The position numbers and the translations under genes were made by a program. The notes beneath the pieces are model-generated. The model saw only the letters and a list, made by a program, of their open reading frames with translations, searched no databases and had not been told where the DNA came from. Shown one piece after another: positions 15,280-21,631 of a stretch of 43,546 nt of DNA; the stretch's first letter is position 1, and every line of letters starts with the position of its first letter. Origin of the DNA: a virus; the IMG/VR virus record IMGVR_UViG_3300035198_000124, positions 1 to 43,546 of that record. One strand, given 5' to 3'.

Positions 15280-15499
15280 CGTCAGCCTCCCAGACAATGT
15301 AAACAGCTTCAGGGTCCACCGACGTCGCGAGGACGTACGGGGCATAGCCCGGGCTTTCCATCACGTTGCCGTACTTGCTGGAAACGAACCATCTCGGTAC
15401 GGGATGATCTGGAAAAGGGCGGGTGTAAAGGAAATATTCGCCCTGCGCGTTATCTACAAGACGGATACGCGTCCGGTTATAAGACACAGATATCCTCAT
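15266..15499 (-). CDS. Small MRI-type array protein, 77 aa
   Basis: Starts MRISVSYNRTRIRLVDNAQG; ATGA-type overlap with the upstream gene. Beta-rich (GEYFLYTRPFP ... RWFVSSKYGNVMES ... AVYIVWEADDE). It shares the MRI/MKI start, small size and strand-heavy pattern with its upstream neighbours, including a FVxxxGxV element in the middle (WFVSSKYGNVM versus GFVVEPDGKVV in the gene at 16740). A distant member of the array is plausible. Function unknown. Confidence 0.65.
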   Translation of the reverse strand: MRISVSYNRTRIRLVDNAQGEYFLYTRPFPDHPVPRWFVSSKYGNVMESPGYAPYVLATSVDPEAVYIVWEADDERL

Positions 15500-15831
15500 G
15501 ACAGGTCCTCCACTTCGCCGTCCTCCTGATCGTAAGCTTCCATACCTGGGGCATTCCAGTCTTCTTCAAACAACTTTAATCTATATCTTGTCTCCCTGGC
15601 TTGTTCAGTACTCAGCTCAGTTGTTTCCCTCTCGCACTCACATTCATCACGGACTATCACGGCACGATGAAGCAGTGCACTGCTATTGTGGCGAGGCACC
15701 CTCATCACCCTGCCGTACATGTTCACAGTGTAACGTGGAGCGGAAGAGCCACCTGTCACGAGAAGCCTTAGTAGGCCAGGAGCCAGTTCTTCGACACAAA
15801 CCGGGGAGTATCGTCCGAGATGAATGCGCAT
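15496..15831 (-). CDS. Small MRI-type array protein with acidic tail, 111 aa
   Basis: Starts MRIHLGRYSPVCVEELAPGL. The first 55 residues are strand-rich with YTVNMYGRVMRVP in the position of the FVVExxGKVxR element of the clearer array members. The second half is charged and helical (ECERETTELSTEQARETRYR) and ends acidic (DQEDGEVEDLS). The start overlaps the preceding stop by one base and the end overlaps the next gene by 4 nt. No family is recognised. Confidence 0.65.
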   Translation of the reverse strand: MRIHLGRYSPVCVEELAPGLLRLLVTGGSSAPRYTVNMYGRVMRVPRHNSSALLHRAVIVRDECECERETTELSTEQARETRYRLKLFEEDWNAPGMEAYDQEDGEVEDLS

Positions 15832-16046
15832 CAGCCCTCCTCACATATGTCGGAATCGTCAGCATCGATGGAAAGAGGCGCGAAGGCCCAAGCTTCCAGT
15901 GCCACATACTGGCCTAGATAGCGATCACCTTTCGCCCCGTTGGGCCAGTAGGTTGCAAACGGCCGATGCGCGGACCAGCGCACACGCAATGAAAGATATG
16001 AATCGCCGTTTACAATCCTGACGGGGCCTTGTCTGCTGATTTTCAT
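15831..16046 (-). CDS. Small MKI-type array protein, 71 aa
   Basis: Starts MKISRQGPVRIVNGDSYLSL, with a beta-rich body (LRVRWSAHRPFATYWPNGAK) and an acidic end (SIDADDSDICEEG). It contains a central Gly-Asp turn (AKGDRYLGQYVALEAWAF) comparable with TGKxxRxxxxxLDSY of the core members. It begins nine bases after the upstream gene. Function unknown. Confidence 0.65.
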   Translation of the reverse strand: MKISRQGPVRIVNGDSYLSLRVRWSAHRPFATYWPNGAKGDRYLGQYVALEAWAFAPLSIDADDSDICEEG

Positions 16047-16055
16047 TCTGCCACC

Positions 16056-16313
16056 TTATGAATCAACCTCGTCCTTCACCTCGACGAGCACCGAGTATGG
16101 CGACTCGGCGGCCGCCAGCAAGAGTCTCCGGGCGAGCCCCCTTGTGCCGGAACGGCACATCTGCCTGCCGCGGGCGTCCACCTGGCGGATTAGGCACTCG
16201 TCGGGGAGGTCAATGCTCAGGTGAGGCAGATGGATGCCCCTCACCATCGATACACGATAGTATCGATTCTCGATGCCTGGAGTGTCAAACAAGTCAACAA
16301 GACGGATCTTCAT
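16056..16313 (-). CDS. Small MKI-type array protein, 85 aa
   Basis: Starts MKIRLVDLFDTPGIENRYYR, similar to the first residues of the paralogue at 17244 (MKIHLLDPFG). ATGA overlap with the upstream gene. The middle is HLSIDLPDECLIRQVDARGR and the end is strand-like (SPYSVLVEVKDEVDS). Arg-rich helix GTRGLARRLLLAAAE lies between. Probably a divergent array member; no known family. Confidence 0.65.
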   Translation of the reverse strand: MKIRLVDLFDTPGIENRYYRVSMVRGIHLPHLSIDLPDECLIRQVDARGRQMCRSGTRGLARRLLLAAAESPYSVLVEVKDEVDS

Positions 16314-16522
16314 CCTGGCGCCCCCGAAATTGTGACGGTGTCGGAATCAACACCGACTCGAAGGTAATACACATCAGCCTCGAACACCCGACGATCTCCG
16401 GTTGCGTTAACTTCCGCCTCTGGCATGCGACTTCTTTTCGTGTAAATAAACAGCCAGGCGGACTCGTAGCCAAGCCTTACAGAGGGGCAGCTAACCGATT
16501 GCCTATCGGTAGTTATCTTCAC
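16310..16522 (-). CDS. Small MKI-type array protein, GTG start, 70 aa
   Basis: GTG 16522 gives the MKI start shared with neighbours (MKITTDRQSVSCPSV) and lies after AGGAGGAAGG; the upstream ATGs at 16546/16543 would overlap that ribosome site. The C-terminal half has ATGDRRVFEADVYYLRVGVD, matching the TGKxxR...LDSY...LRVGV signature of the core paralogues. It is therefore a divergent but convincing member of the array. Confidence 0.7.
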   Translation of the reverse strand: MKITTDRQSVSCPSVRLGYESAWLFIYTKRSRMPEAEVNATGDRRVFEADVYYLRVGVDSDTVTISGAPG

Positions 16523-16542
16523 TGCCCTTCCTCCTACTGTCA

Positions 16543-16743
16543 TCACTCATTGGTGACTCCAACAGAGAGCTGTAAAGTTGCTCCAACGTAACTGTTCAGC
16601 ACTGGGAAGATACGGGAGATCTTCCCAGTTGGTTCCACGACAAAGCCAGGCCTGGCAGCCTGGCGCGCAACCTGCAAGACCGCCCTGCTCACAATAACAG
16701 CACTGCCGATATTATCGGCAGGCACTCTCTGGCGAACTCTCAT
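16543..16743 (-). CDS. Core paralogue A of the small-protein array, 66 aa
   Basis: Starts MRVRQRVPADNIGSAVIVSR and carries the full signature GFVVEPTGKISR, then LNSYVGATLQLSVGVTNE. It aligns across its whole length with the gene at 16740 (about half the residues similar by eye), so the two are duplicates. ATGA overlap with that gene. Short all-beta protein expected. Function unknown. Confidence 0.75.
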   Translation of the reverse strand: MRVRQRVPADNIGSAVIVSRAVLQVARQAARPGFVVEPTGKISRIFPVLNSYVGATLQLSVGVTNE

Positions 16744-16979
16744 GACTCCGCGCCCTCCCCCCTGTCTACAAGCGCACCAGGATTAGTGACTCCTACGCGG
16801 AGCTGAGCAGTTACCGCAGCAAGGTAACTGTCCAGGCGCGCTGAGGGAAAGTGAACGACTTTGCCGTCTGGTTCAACGACAAAGCCGCCCGCCGGAAGAC
16901 GGTTGGGAACTTGAAGGCTGACGCTGGTGACAGCGACAGTGCGGGCGGGCGTATTTATAAGGAGCTGGCGGATTTTCAT
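16740..16979 (-). CDS. Core paralogue B of the small-protein array, 79 aa
   Basis: Starts MKIRQLLINTPARTVAVTSV, then SLQVPNRLPAGGFVVEPDGK, then LDSYLAAVTAQLRVGVTNPG. It has the clearest form of the array signature and a short acidic extension (RGEGAES). Its ATG follows GAGGAGGCAGA and overlaps the stop of an 8-codon mini-ORF. Beta-rich; no known family. Confidence 0.75.
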   Translation of the reverse strand: MKIRQLLINTPARTVAVTSVSLQVPNRLPAGGFVVEPDGKVVHFPSARLDSYLAAVTAQLRVGVTNPGALVDRGEGAES

Positions 16980-17002
16980 TCTGCCTCCTCACCGACCTTC
17001 AT
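16976..17002 (-). other. 8-codon mini-ORF coupled on both sides
   Basis: ATG 17002 overlaps the stop of the 82-aa gene (ATGA), and its own TGA overlaps the ATG of paralogue B (ATGA). The peptide is MKVGEEAE. It begins like the array genes (MKV) and contains the GAGGAGG ribosome site of the next gene. It may keep ribosomes on the message between two genes or be the remnant of a deleted array member. Confidence 0.45.
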
Positions 17003-17247
17003 TTTTCCACCTCGGCGGTTTTCAATTCCCCTAGCCCGCCAACAATCCACACTGCGGTGTCGGGCATTTCATCGCACCTGACGCGTAATTTTAGCGTTCT
17101 CGACCGACCAGCCATATTACTCATCCTTCCCTTCGTGCTAACTTGCTTATTCGCACGAAGGGATCTACGCTCAAGCGTGAGACAGACCGCGGAAGAATCG
17201 CGGTCTACGCTGAGCAACGAGTGTAGGCCGTTCGTGCTGATCCTCAT
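16999..17247 (-). CDS. Small MRI-type array protein, 82 aa
   Basis: Starts MRISTNGLHSLLSVDRDSSA, ATGA overlap with the upstream paralogue. It has a basic middle (ERRSLRANKQVSTKGRMSNM) and a beta-rich second half (TLKLRVRCDEMPDTAVWIVG). It ends AEVEK, the same last residues and nearly the same DNA (GAGGTGGAAAAATGA) as the upstream gene at 17244, direct evidence of shared ancestry or a repeated coupling element. Confidence 0.65.
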   Translation of the reverse strand: MRISTNGLHSLLSVDRDSSAVCLTLERRSLRANKQVSTKGRMSNMAGRSRTLKLRVRCDEMPDTAVWIVGGLGELKTAEVEK

Positions 17248-17456
17248 TTTTCCACCTCGTCCGCGAGTCCGACACGCATCGCAAAGACCGCTGAAACATA
17301 TGCGTCCAGCGGCGCCAGTGCGAGACGTCTGACCTCACCGGTCGGCGCAACAATGGAACCATGCACGTTCCGGTTTCGGGTCGGGGTCTGAAGCCTTGCC
17401 TCCCCAACTACAACGCCACTGTTGCTGCCGAACGGGTCGAGCAGGTGAATCTTCAC
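17244..17456 (-). CDS. Core paralogue C of the small-protein array, GTG start, 70 aa
   Basis: GTG 17456 overlaps the TGA of the VWA gene (GTGA) and is preceded by GAGGAG. The sequence reads MKIHLLDPFGSNSGVVVGEA, then RLQTPTRNRN, then GSIVAPTGEVRRLALAPLDA, then AMRVGLADE, matching the array signature (LQxPxR, VxPxGxVxR, LDxYV, LRVGL). It sits directly downstream of the metallopeptidase/VWA gene, mirroring paralogue D directly upstream of it. Function unknown. Confidence 0.75.
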   Translation of the reverse strand: MKIHLLDPFGSNSGVVVGEARLQTPTRNRNVHGSIVAPTGEVRRLALAPLDAYVSAVFAMRVGLADEVEK

Positions 17457-18604
17457 TGTGACTTCTCCTCGGGCCAGGCCAAGGCCCGGCCGAAACTGGC
17501 AGGTCTGCGCCCACCTGGCGTGATGAGCCAGACCACCTCGACTCCGCCGATGGCATCGACAGAGTCGAAGAAATAGCCATCGGTCGCCACGATGACTTTG
17601 TCGAACCGACCAGCAGCGTGCTCTCGAACCGGCTGCCACGTGGTGCCGCCGCCGGCGCGCAACGGAGACACGCAATCCCAGTCGCGCACGCCATCGTCGA
17701 AGACGTAGACCTCGACACCGTCGCGGCGGAGACCGCGAGCAATCGCGGCGAGGTCTGACCAGTGACTACTGGTTGAACCGCTGACGTCTAGATACAGTCC
17801 GACGGACGGACGCGGCAGACGCGAAACACCGCGGAGAAGCGGAAGGCGTCCCTCCCAACGCCAGGAGCGCACGGGTTCTCTGCGCTTCGTGGACTTGGCC
17901 ACCTCAGCACGCAGATCAACTGCGAGACGCAGGGCGGCGCGTTTGTCAGGAGTCCAAACGGTAGGACCTTCGCCCTTGCCGGCCTGCCGCGGCTGAGGCC
18001 GGCGAGAGGCTGGGAAATCCTTGGCGGGATCAAGACCGTCGGCCTTGGCGGCCTTCTCGAGCTCGCCCTTCTCTCGGGCGTGATCGACCGGATCGCCGGA
18101 CGGGACGACATCGTTTTCGAGCGGCCGATCAGCATTTTCGGCGGTACCTTGCCCGGAACGATCGGAATCCGAATCCTGCGACGTGGATTGCGCAAGAGCT
18201 TGGGCAATGTGGTAGGCGGTGTACCACGTCACCGCCGGGTTCAGACCGGCTCGCTCACAGGTGTCTTCGTACCGCACGCCCGGGGGCAGCTCGCCGAGCG
18301 TGCGGTTGATCACGGCATCGGTGGCGACGTTCCACGTCTGGGGCGGAATCTGCCCGCTCTGCGCCAGCTCCAGGCCACGGGGGCAATCCCCACGCCAGAC
18401 GTGGGCGATTTCGTGGAGCAAGACACTTCGCCGCTGCTCCACGGTGAGGCCGGACCACCACTCCGGATTGATCCGGAGGGTATAAGTCCTGCCAAGCTCC
18501 ACCTGCGCGGTTTGGCAGTTGGTGGAGTCCCACGCAAGCCGTTGGAGTACCCAAGAGCGCGTGCTCTTGGGTAGCGGGAGCAATTGTCTGATGTCATCGC
18601 TCAT
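17453..18604 (-). CDS. DUF2201-type metallopeptidase-like / VWA protein, 383 aa
   Basis: The N-terminal half has RRSVLLHEIAHVWRGDCPRG (about residues 58-77), a zincin HExxH motif of the kind found in DUF2201-type proteins. A Pro/Asp-rich linker follows (about 145-215). The C-terminal half is a VWA domain with an intact MIDAS: LDVSGSTSS (D-x-S-x-S), GGGTTWQPV (Thr) and VIVATDGYF (Asp). Such proteins pair with MoxR AAA+ ATPases, and one lies two genes upstream. Known MoxR/VWA pairs act as chaperones that remodel or metallate target complexes; the virus ATV also encodes one. Both flanking genes are paralogous small proteins, which may be clients or regulators (inference). ATG 18604 overlaps paralogue D by 11 nt. 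Confidence 0.88.
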   Translation of the reverse strand: MSDDIRQLLPLPKSTRSWVLQRLAWDSTNCQTAQVELGRTYTLRINPEWWSGLTVEQRRSVLLHEIAHVWRGDCPRGLELAQSGQIPPQTWNVATDAVINRTLGELPPGVRYEDTCERAGLNPAVTWYTAYHIAQALAQSTSQDSDSDRSGQGTAENADRPLENDVVPSGDPVDHAREKGELEKAAKADGLDPAKDFPASRRPQPRQAGKGEGPTVWTPDKRAALRLAVDLRAEVAKSTKRREPVRSWRWEGRLPLLRGVSRLPRPSVGLYLDVSGSTSSHWSDLAAIARGLRRDGVEVYVFDDGVRDWDCVSPLRAGGGTTWQPVREHAAGRFDKVIVATDGYFFDSVDAIGGVEVVWLITPGGRRPASFGRALAWPEEKSQ

Positions 18605-18824
18605 TGCTGACTCCTACACGGAGACCGCAAAGCGTCGAAACATATGTATCCACCGGCCCTCGGCGGACAGACGCGGTCTCGCCGTTTGTTTCTACGACGA
18701 AACCGCCTTTATCGCGGTCGCGGGCGGGAACTTGGATACTCGTTTCGCCAATGAGCACGGCACCGGTGTGGGCAGGCACCTTCACTGTGCCGTAAATGAA
18801 ACCTTTGAGAAGCCGGATGTTCAT
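18594..18824 (-). CDS. Core paralogue D of the small-protein array, 76 aa
   Basis: Starts MNIRLLKGFIYGTVKVPAHT, then SIQVPARDRDKGGFVVETNG, then VDTYVSTLCGLRVGVSNER. It aligns with paralogues B and C over their full length. It is located between the MoxR ATPase and VWA genes and overlaps both by a few bases (ATGA with MoxR). The repeated placement of this family at each border of the MoxR/VWA pair suggests a functional link. Confidence 0.78.
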   Translation of the reverse strand: MNIRLLKGFIYGTVKVPAHTGAVLIGETSIQVPARDRDKGGFVVETNGETASVRRGPVDTYVSTLCGLRVGVSNER

Positions 18825-20002
18825 TCTGCTTCGTCCTCCGGAAAAGACTCCTTGACCGCGTCAATGAGCGGCCGCAGAGTATCCATGGTGTCTACTCGTG
18901 CGCCGCCATCGGCGGGTGCATCAGCGGAGACCGTTGGGGCTTTCCCTCTCTCGACCCACGCCCGCGCCACGCGACGCAGGGCAGTCTCGAGGAGGTCAGC
19001 TCCCTCCTCCTCCGACAAACCGTCGGGAATCTCAAGGGTTCCACCCGCGGCCTCTACCGCGGCGTGAAAGCTGGACAGGAACGACCGCATCGCGGCGGTC
19101 GCAGCGTCCGGGTCGAGCTCGACCAAGACGCGTTCAATGGCCGCGACAGTGGCGGGCCAGTCATGCTTGGCGCAGTCGATCAGGTGGGGCACGAGCTCCC
19201 CGGCTGGCGCAGCGGCAGCCCACTCCCGTAGACGGCCCTCGGCCGCGAGGCGGTCAAACGGGTCGTACAGATCGGACGACTTGACCTCATCCAGGAGTTC
19301 AGCCGCGAAGTGCGGCTCAAGGCAGCCGCGCAGGGTAGACAAGATCTCTTCGTCGGAGACGCCAGCAGTAAGCATCTCTCTGGCGAGATTAAGCGCGTAT
19401 TCGATGACGCGCGGGGAAGGTTTTGGCAAAATCGGAAGAACGGGGGTCTCGGTCTCGGGGAGGAATTTAAGGGAAAGACCGTAGCGGTCTCGCAAGTGAG
19501 ACCACGCCTCACCTGCCGTACACGGGATAAAAAGTAGACGGGCAGCGAGGGCTTCGCCCGTCTTGCTCGCAAGCCACACAGCCGGTTCGACCGGTTGCAT
19601 GGCCGCGACAATGACGCTGCCGGGATGGAGCGTCAGATTACGGACTCTGCGCTCCGCGAAGAGCGTCAAAAGCGCGGAGAGGGTTTCCTCTCGCGCTTTG
19701 TCCAGCTCATCGACCAAGAGCACCAAAGGCTCTTGGACTGCGCGGTGTAACTCCTCCCGGGGCAGCGGTTGGACTACCCACGTGCCATCTCCAGAGCGGA
19801 TAGCACGTGGGTAACCGAGTAAGTCCTCCGGGGTCTCCGTGCCTGGCAGGACACGGAGCACCGGGAGACCAAGGACCGCAGCGAGCTGAGCAACTCGCGA
19901 GGTTTTGCCAACCCCTGTCTCACCGATGAGACAGGGGATGAGCGATTGGACGCCCGCCGCGAGAATGCGGGCGTTGAGTGTCACAAGATCTCTCAGTTGC
20001 AT
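18821..20002 (-). CDS. MoxR-type AAA+ ATPase, 393 aa
   Basis: ATG 20002 follows GGGAGG by six bases; the longer frame to 20116 runs through untranslated leader. Walker A is IGETGVGKTS (about residues 27-36), Walker B is LVLLVDELDKA (about 92-102), sensor 1 is VIVAAMQPVE. The segment GTETPEDLLGYPRAI is the MoxR-typical loop after the first strand. The C-terminal 180 residues are helical and Ala/Glu-rich. MoxR ATPases work with VWA proteins to remodel substrates; the partner is at 17453. This is the start of a tightly coupled set with paralogue D and VWA. Confidence 0.9.
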   Translation of the reverse strand: MQLRDLVTLNARILAAGVQSLIPCLIGETGVGKTSRVAQLAAVLGLPVLRVLPGTETPEDLLGYPRAIRSGDGTWVVQPLPREELHRAVQEPLVLLVDELDKAREETLSALLTLFAERRVRNLTLHPGSVIVAAMQPVEPAVWLASKTGEALAARLLFIPCTAGEAWSHLRDRYGLSLKFLPETETPVLPILPKPSPRVIEYALNLAREMLTAGVSDEEILSTLRGCLEPHFAAELLDEVKSSDLYDPFDRLAAEGRLREWAAAAPAGELVPHLIDCAKHDWPATVAAIERVLVELDPDAATAAMRSFLSSFHAAVEAAGGTLEIPDGLSEEEGADLLETALRRVARAWVERGKAPTVSADAPADGGARVDTMDTLRPLIDAVKESFPEDEAE

Positions 20003-20050
20003 GGGGCACCTCCCGTTAGGTTTCTCTCTGGGCTCCTTCCCAGGCCGGAA

Positions 20051-20063
20051 CTCCCGTCGGGAG
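20051..20063 (-). other. Leader palindrome upstream of the MoxR gene
   Basis: CTCCCG-T-CGGGAG is a perfect 6-bp inverted repeat in the 110-base gap between the Csx-like gene and the MoxR gene. No U run follows on the leftward strand. It may be a small regulatory or processing hairpin. Confidence 0.3.
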
Positions 20064-20112
20064 CTCTGGTCTAGGAAGCCCCGGCAGTCATGTGACTGGC
20101 AGGGCTGTGAAA

Positions 20113-20508
20113 TCATATCGCCAGATACTCTCGGAACCGCACGAAGCGGAACCGCGATATCTTCGCGCCATCTGGTTGCTCCACCACCTCCCGCTCGGTG
20201 GTGGAGTAAACTGTACGAATGTCTCGAAGGTGCAGGAGCTTGTTGAGATAATCAACAAACCCCGCCTCACCCACGAGGTGCACGAAGCACTCCGTGCACC
20301 CCGTCTCCACGCGATGCTTGTCACGAGCGGAGACGATCTGTGCGAGCACCTGCCACGCTAACTGAGCCACCACGTACCCGGAGGCGGCCGGATCGACGAC
20401 CGGATGCGGTATATCGATGACGATACCGCATTCCGCAAGCTCCCGAGCAGCGTGGAACTGCTCGCGAGACCAGCCGGCAGACGGATGATTGGAGACGTTA
20501 ATTATCAT
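20113..20508 (-). CDS. Csx15/CARF-like small protein (CRISPR-associated-like family), 131 aa
   Basis: ATG 20508 follows GGGAGG by seven bases and overlaps the upstream gene (ATGA). The protein has MIINVSNHPSAGWSREQF (1-18), IDIPHPVVDP (31-40), FVHLVGE (75-81), YSTTER (101-106) and FRFVRFREY (120-128). From memory this matches a small Rossmann-like family often labelled CRISPR-associated, in the same style as Csx15/Csx16/Csx20 proteins (N-x-S-H-P start, D-x-P strand, middle VHLxGE strand). Some relatives cleave cyclic oligoadenylates. A phage copy could be an anti-defence ring nuclease or have an unrelated role; this is inference. It is an early gene right after the leftward promoter, the usual place for anti-defence genes. 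Confidence 0.65.
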   Translation of the reverse strand: MIINVSNHPSAGWSREQFHAARELAECGIVIDIPHPVVDPAASGYVVAQLAWQVLAQIVSARDKHRVETGCTECFVHLVGEAGFVDYLNKLLHLRDIRTVYSTTEREVVEQPDGAKISRFRFVRFREYLAI

Positions 20509-20702
20509 TGGTACACCTCCCTGTACTGGAGTTGGTAAACCCCCCGGCTTACCCTGCGCAAACAGCGCGCAGGGTAAATTCCACTTCCTGCGAACACTGC
20601 CGTAGTGGCAGCGTTCGTTGCGAGGAAGCAGTGCAGGGCTTGAGTACTTGTGACTAAATAAAGCTGACCGGTATTCGTTCTGAAACTCAACAGGGACTTC
20701 AT
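20505..20702 (-). CDS. First gene of the main leftward operon, 65 aa, unknown
   Basis: ATG 20702 follows GGGAGG by seven bases, 34 bases after the -10 box of the leftward promoter. The sequence starts MKSLLSFRTNTGQLYLVTST and is small, beta-like and slightly basic (PARCLRRVSRGVYQLQYREV). The TNTGQLYLVTS pattern recalls the array proteins but no alignment is convincing. As the first early gene it is a candidate host-takeover or regulatory protein. Confidence 0.65.
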   Translation of the reverse strand: MKSLLSFRTNTGQLYLVTSTQALHCFLATNAATTAVFAGSGIYPARCLRRVSRGVYQLQYREVYQ

Positions 20703-20735
20703 TTTGGCACCTCCCTCGATGGTATGTTTGACACC

Positions 20736-20765
20736 ACCTTACCCTAAGCCGTTCCGACTTGTCAA
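20736..20765 (-). promoter_or_regulatory. Leftward promoter PL1
   Basis: Read leftward, TTGACA (20765-20760), an 18-base spacer and TAAGGT (20741-20736). An A-run (complement of TTTTTTT at 20770-20776) lies just upstream as a possible UP element. The same layout, including GCTTGACA after an A-run and GGTA(A/C)G(G/C)T at identical spacing, recurs at 22117-22088. Confidence 0.65.
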
Positions 20766-20819
20766 GCGCTTTTTTTGACTCACAAAACCACAGTATCTCG
20801 TGGTCGGTGTTCGACACCG

Positions 20820-20833
20820 CACAAGATATTGTG
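20820..20833. promoter_or_regulatory. Palindromic site CACAAGATATTGTG
   Basis: CACAA-GATA-TTGTG, upstream of PL1. A near-identical site (CACAACATATTGTG within a longer palindrome) lies upstream of the second leftward promoter. A shared regulator is likely. CGGTGT-TCG-ACACCG (20804-20818) abuts it. Confidence 0.5.
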
Positions 20834-20852
20834 TCGATGGTGGAACTGGTAA

Positions 20853-20936
20853 CTCACCGGGACGGTGAGGGGAGATTCAAGATGTCTTCCTTATATATAA
20901 GGTGGCCGCTCCGCAGTAACGCGGTGGCCGCTCCGC
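20853..20936. repeat. Palindromes and 14-bp direct repeat in control region
   Basis: CTCACC-GGGAC-GGTGAG (20853-20869), a perfect 14-bp palindrome CCTTATATATAAGG (20889-20902), and GGTGGCCGCTCCGC repeated at 20901-20914 and 20923-20936. Non-coding. Farther on, GTCACGCGACGGTC is tandemly duplicated at 21045-21058 and 21059-21072. Confidence 0.6.
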
Positions 20937-21082
20937 GGAAGTCATCCCGTCGCCATGCGCTATCTCGACAATTTTTCTCGTAATTAAGGTGGGAGCTAGG
21001 CGTCATCTCGGTGCCCGCCGCGTTGCGGCGGAGGCAATCTCGTCGTCACGCGACGGTCGTCACGCGACGGTCGCCTCAATTC

Positions 21083-21176
21083 CTACCACGACAGTGGGAG
21101 TATCACAGTGTGATACCGACCGGCCGCTGGAGGGGTATCACGGTGTGATCCGAAATCTCTACCACGACAGTGGTAG
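21083..21176. promoter_or_regulatory. Mirror-arranged operator cluster (CTACCAC and GTATCACA palindromes)
   Basis: CTACCACGACAGTGGGAG (21083-21100) overlaps GTATCACA-G-TGTGATAC (21100-21116, perfect). Then comes GTATCACGGTGTGATCC (21135-21151) and CTACCAC-GACA-GTGGTAG (21159-21176, perfect). The order A-B-B-A is symmetric. The GTATCACA element is found again, as half-sites, on the rightward promoter at 23135-23163, so one protein probably reads both places. Confidence 0.65.
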
Positions 21177-21187
21177 CGGAGCTGAGG

Positions 21188-21603
21188 TGCTAAGTGCTTA
21201 GTAGCACTAAATCCCCGAAACGCTTAGTGTTTCCGCGCAGCGGAAATCGCGCAAAGTGCTAAGTCGCTTAGCACTTGTAACCCCTTGAAATCACGGGAGC
21301 GAATCGCGCAAAGTGCTAAGTGACTTAGCATATTTAAGTCGGGGAAAGGATTGGGGAATCGGGAGAAAGTTAAAGTAATCCCTTATCTCCTCGCGCGCGA
21401 AGAGATGAAATATAATTTTAATTTTTATTATTTATTTTTTATTATTTAAATAAAAAGGTTCAATTTGCTGACGGAGGGAGGCATTTCTTTACTTTTTCCG
21501 ATTCCCGAATCGTTTCGGACGGTTAGATATGCTAAGTCACTTAGCACTGGACAAAATTGTAACATGTGATTTCAACAAGTTAGATGTGCTAAGTAGCTTA
21601 GCA
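21188..21603. repeat. Origin/centromere candidate: TGCTAAG-N3-CTTAGCA inverted repeats around an A/T tract
   Basis: Four exact copies of TGCTAAG-N3-CTTAGCA at 21257-21273, 21314-21330, 21530-21546 and 21587-21603, plus an imperfect one at 21188-21206. The second copy is extended to 10-bp arms (21254-21276). In all four the spacer starts with T. The two left copies are each preceded by ATCGCGCAAAG, the two right ones by GTTAGAT. TTTCCGC-GCA-GCGGAAA (21230-21246) lies between. The copies flank the A/T tract at 21408-21456. The layout suits iterons beside an unwinding element; a ParB-like gene is encoded at 11076. Confidence 0.65.
21408..21456. other. 49-bp pure A/T tract, putative DNA unwinding element
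   Basis: Forty-nine consecutive A/T bases in a genome that is otherwise moderately GC-rich, centred between two pairs of the TGCTAAG inverted repeats. The best candidate for origin melting; it could also be a bend or upstream element. Confidence 0.6.
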
Positions 21604-21611
21604 TCAAGGGT

Positions 21612-21631
21612 AAATTACCATTTGGTAATTT
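21612..21631. promoter_or_regulatory. Perfect 20-bp palindrome
   Basis: AAATTACCA-TT-TGGTAATTT, nine-base arms, directly after the last TGCTAAG site. Typical of a dimeric regulator site; no second copy seen. Confidence 0.45.

Noticed and set aside
18821-20116. 431-aa form of the MoxR protein
   Set aside because: The first 38 residues are not MoxR-like and lack a ribosome site; ATG 20002 has GGGAGG and begins at the family start.
20113-20817. 234-aa form of the Csx-like protein
   Set aside because: The extra N terminus covers the PL1 promoter and the 65-aa gene; the internal ATG 20508 has a strong ribosome site.
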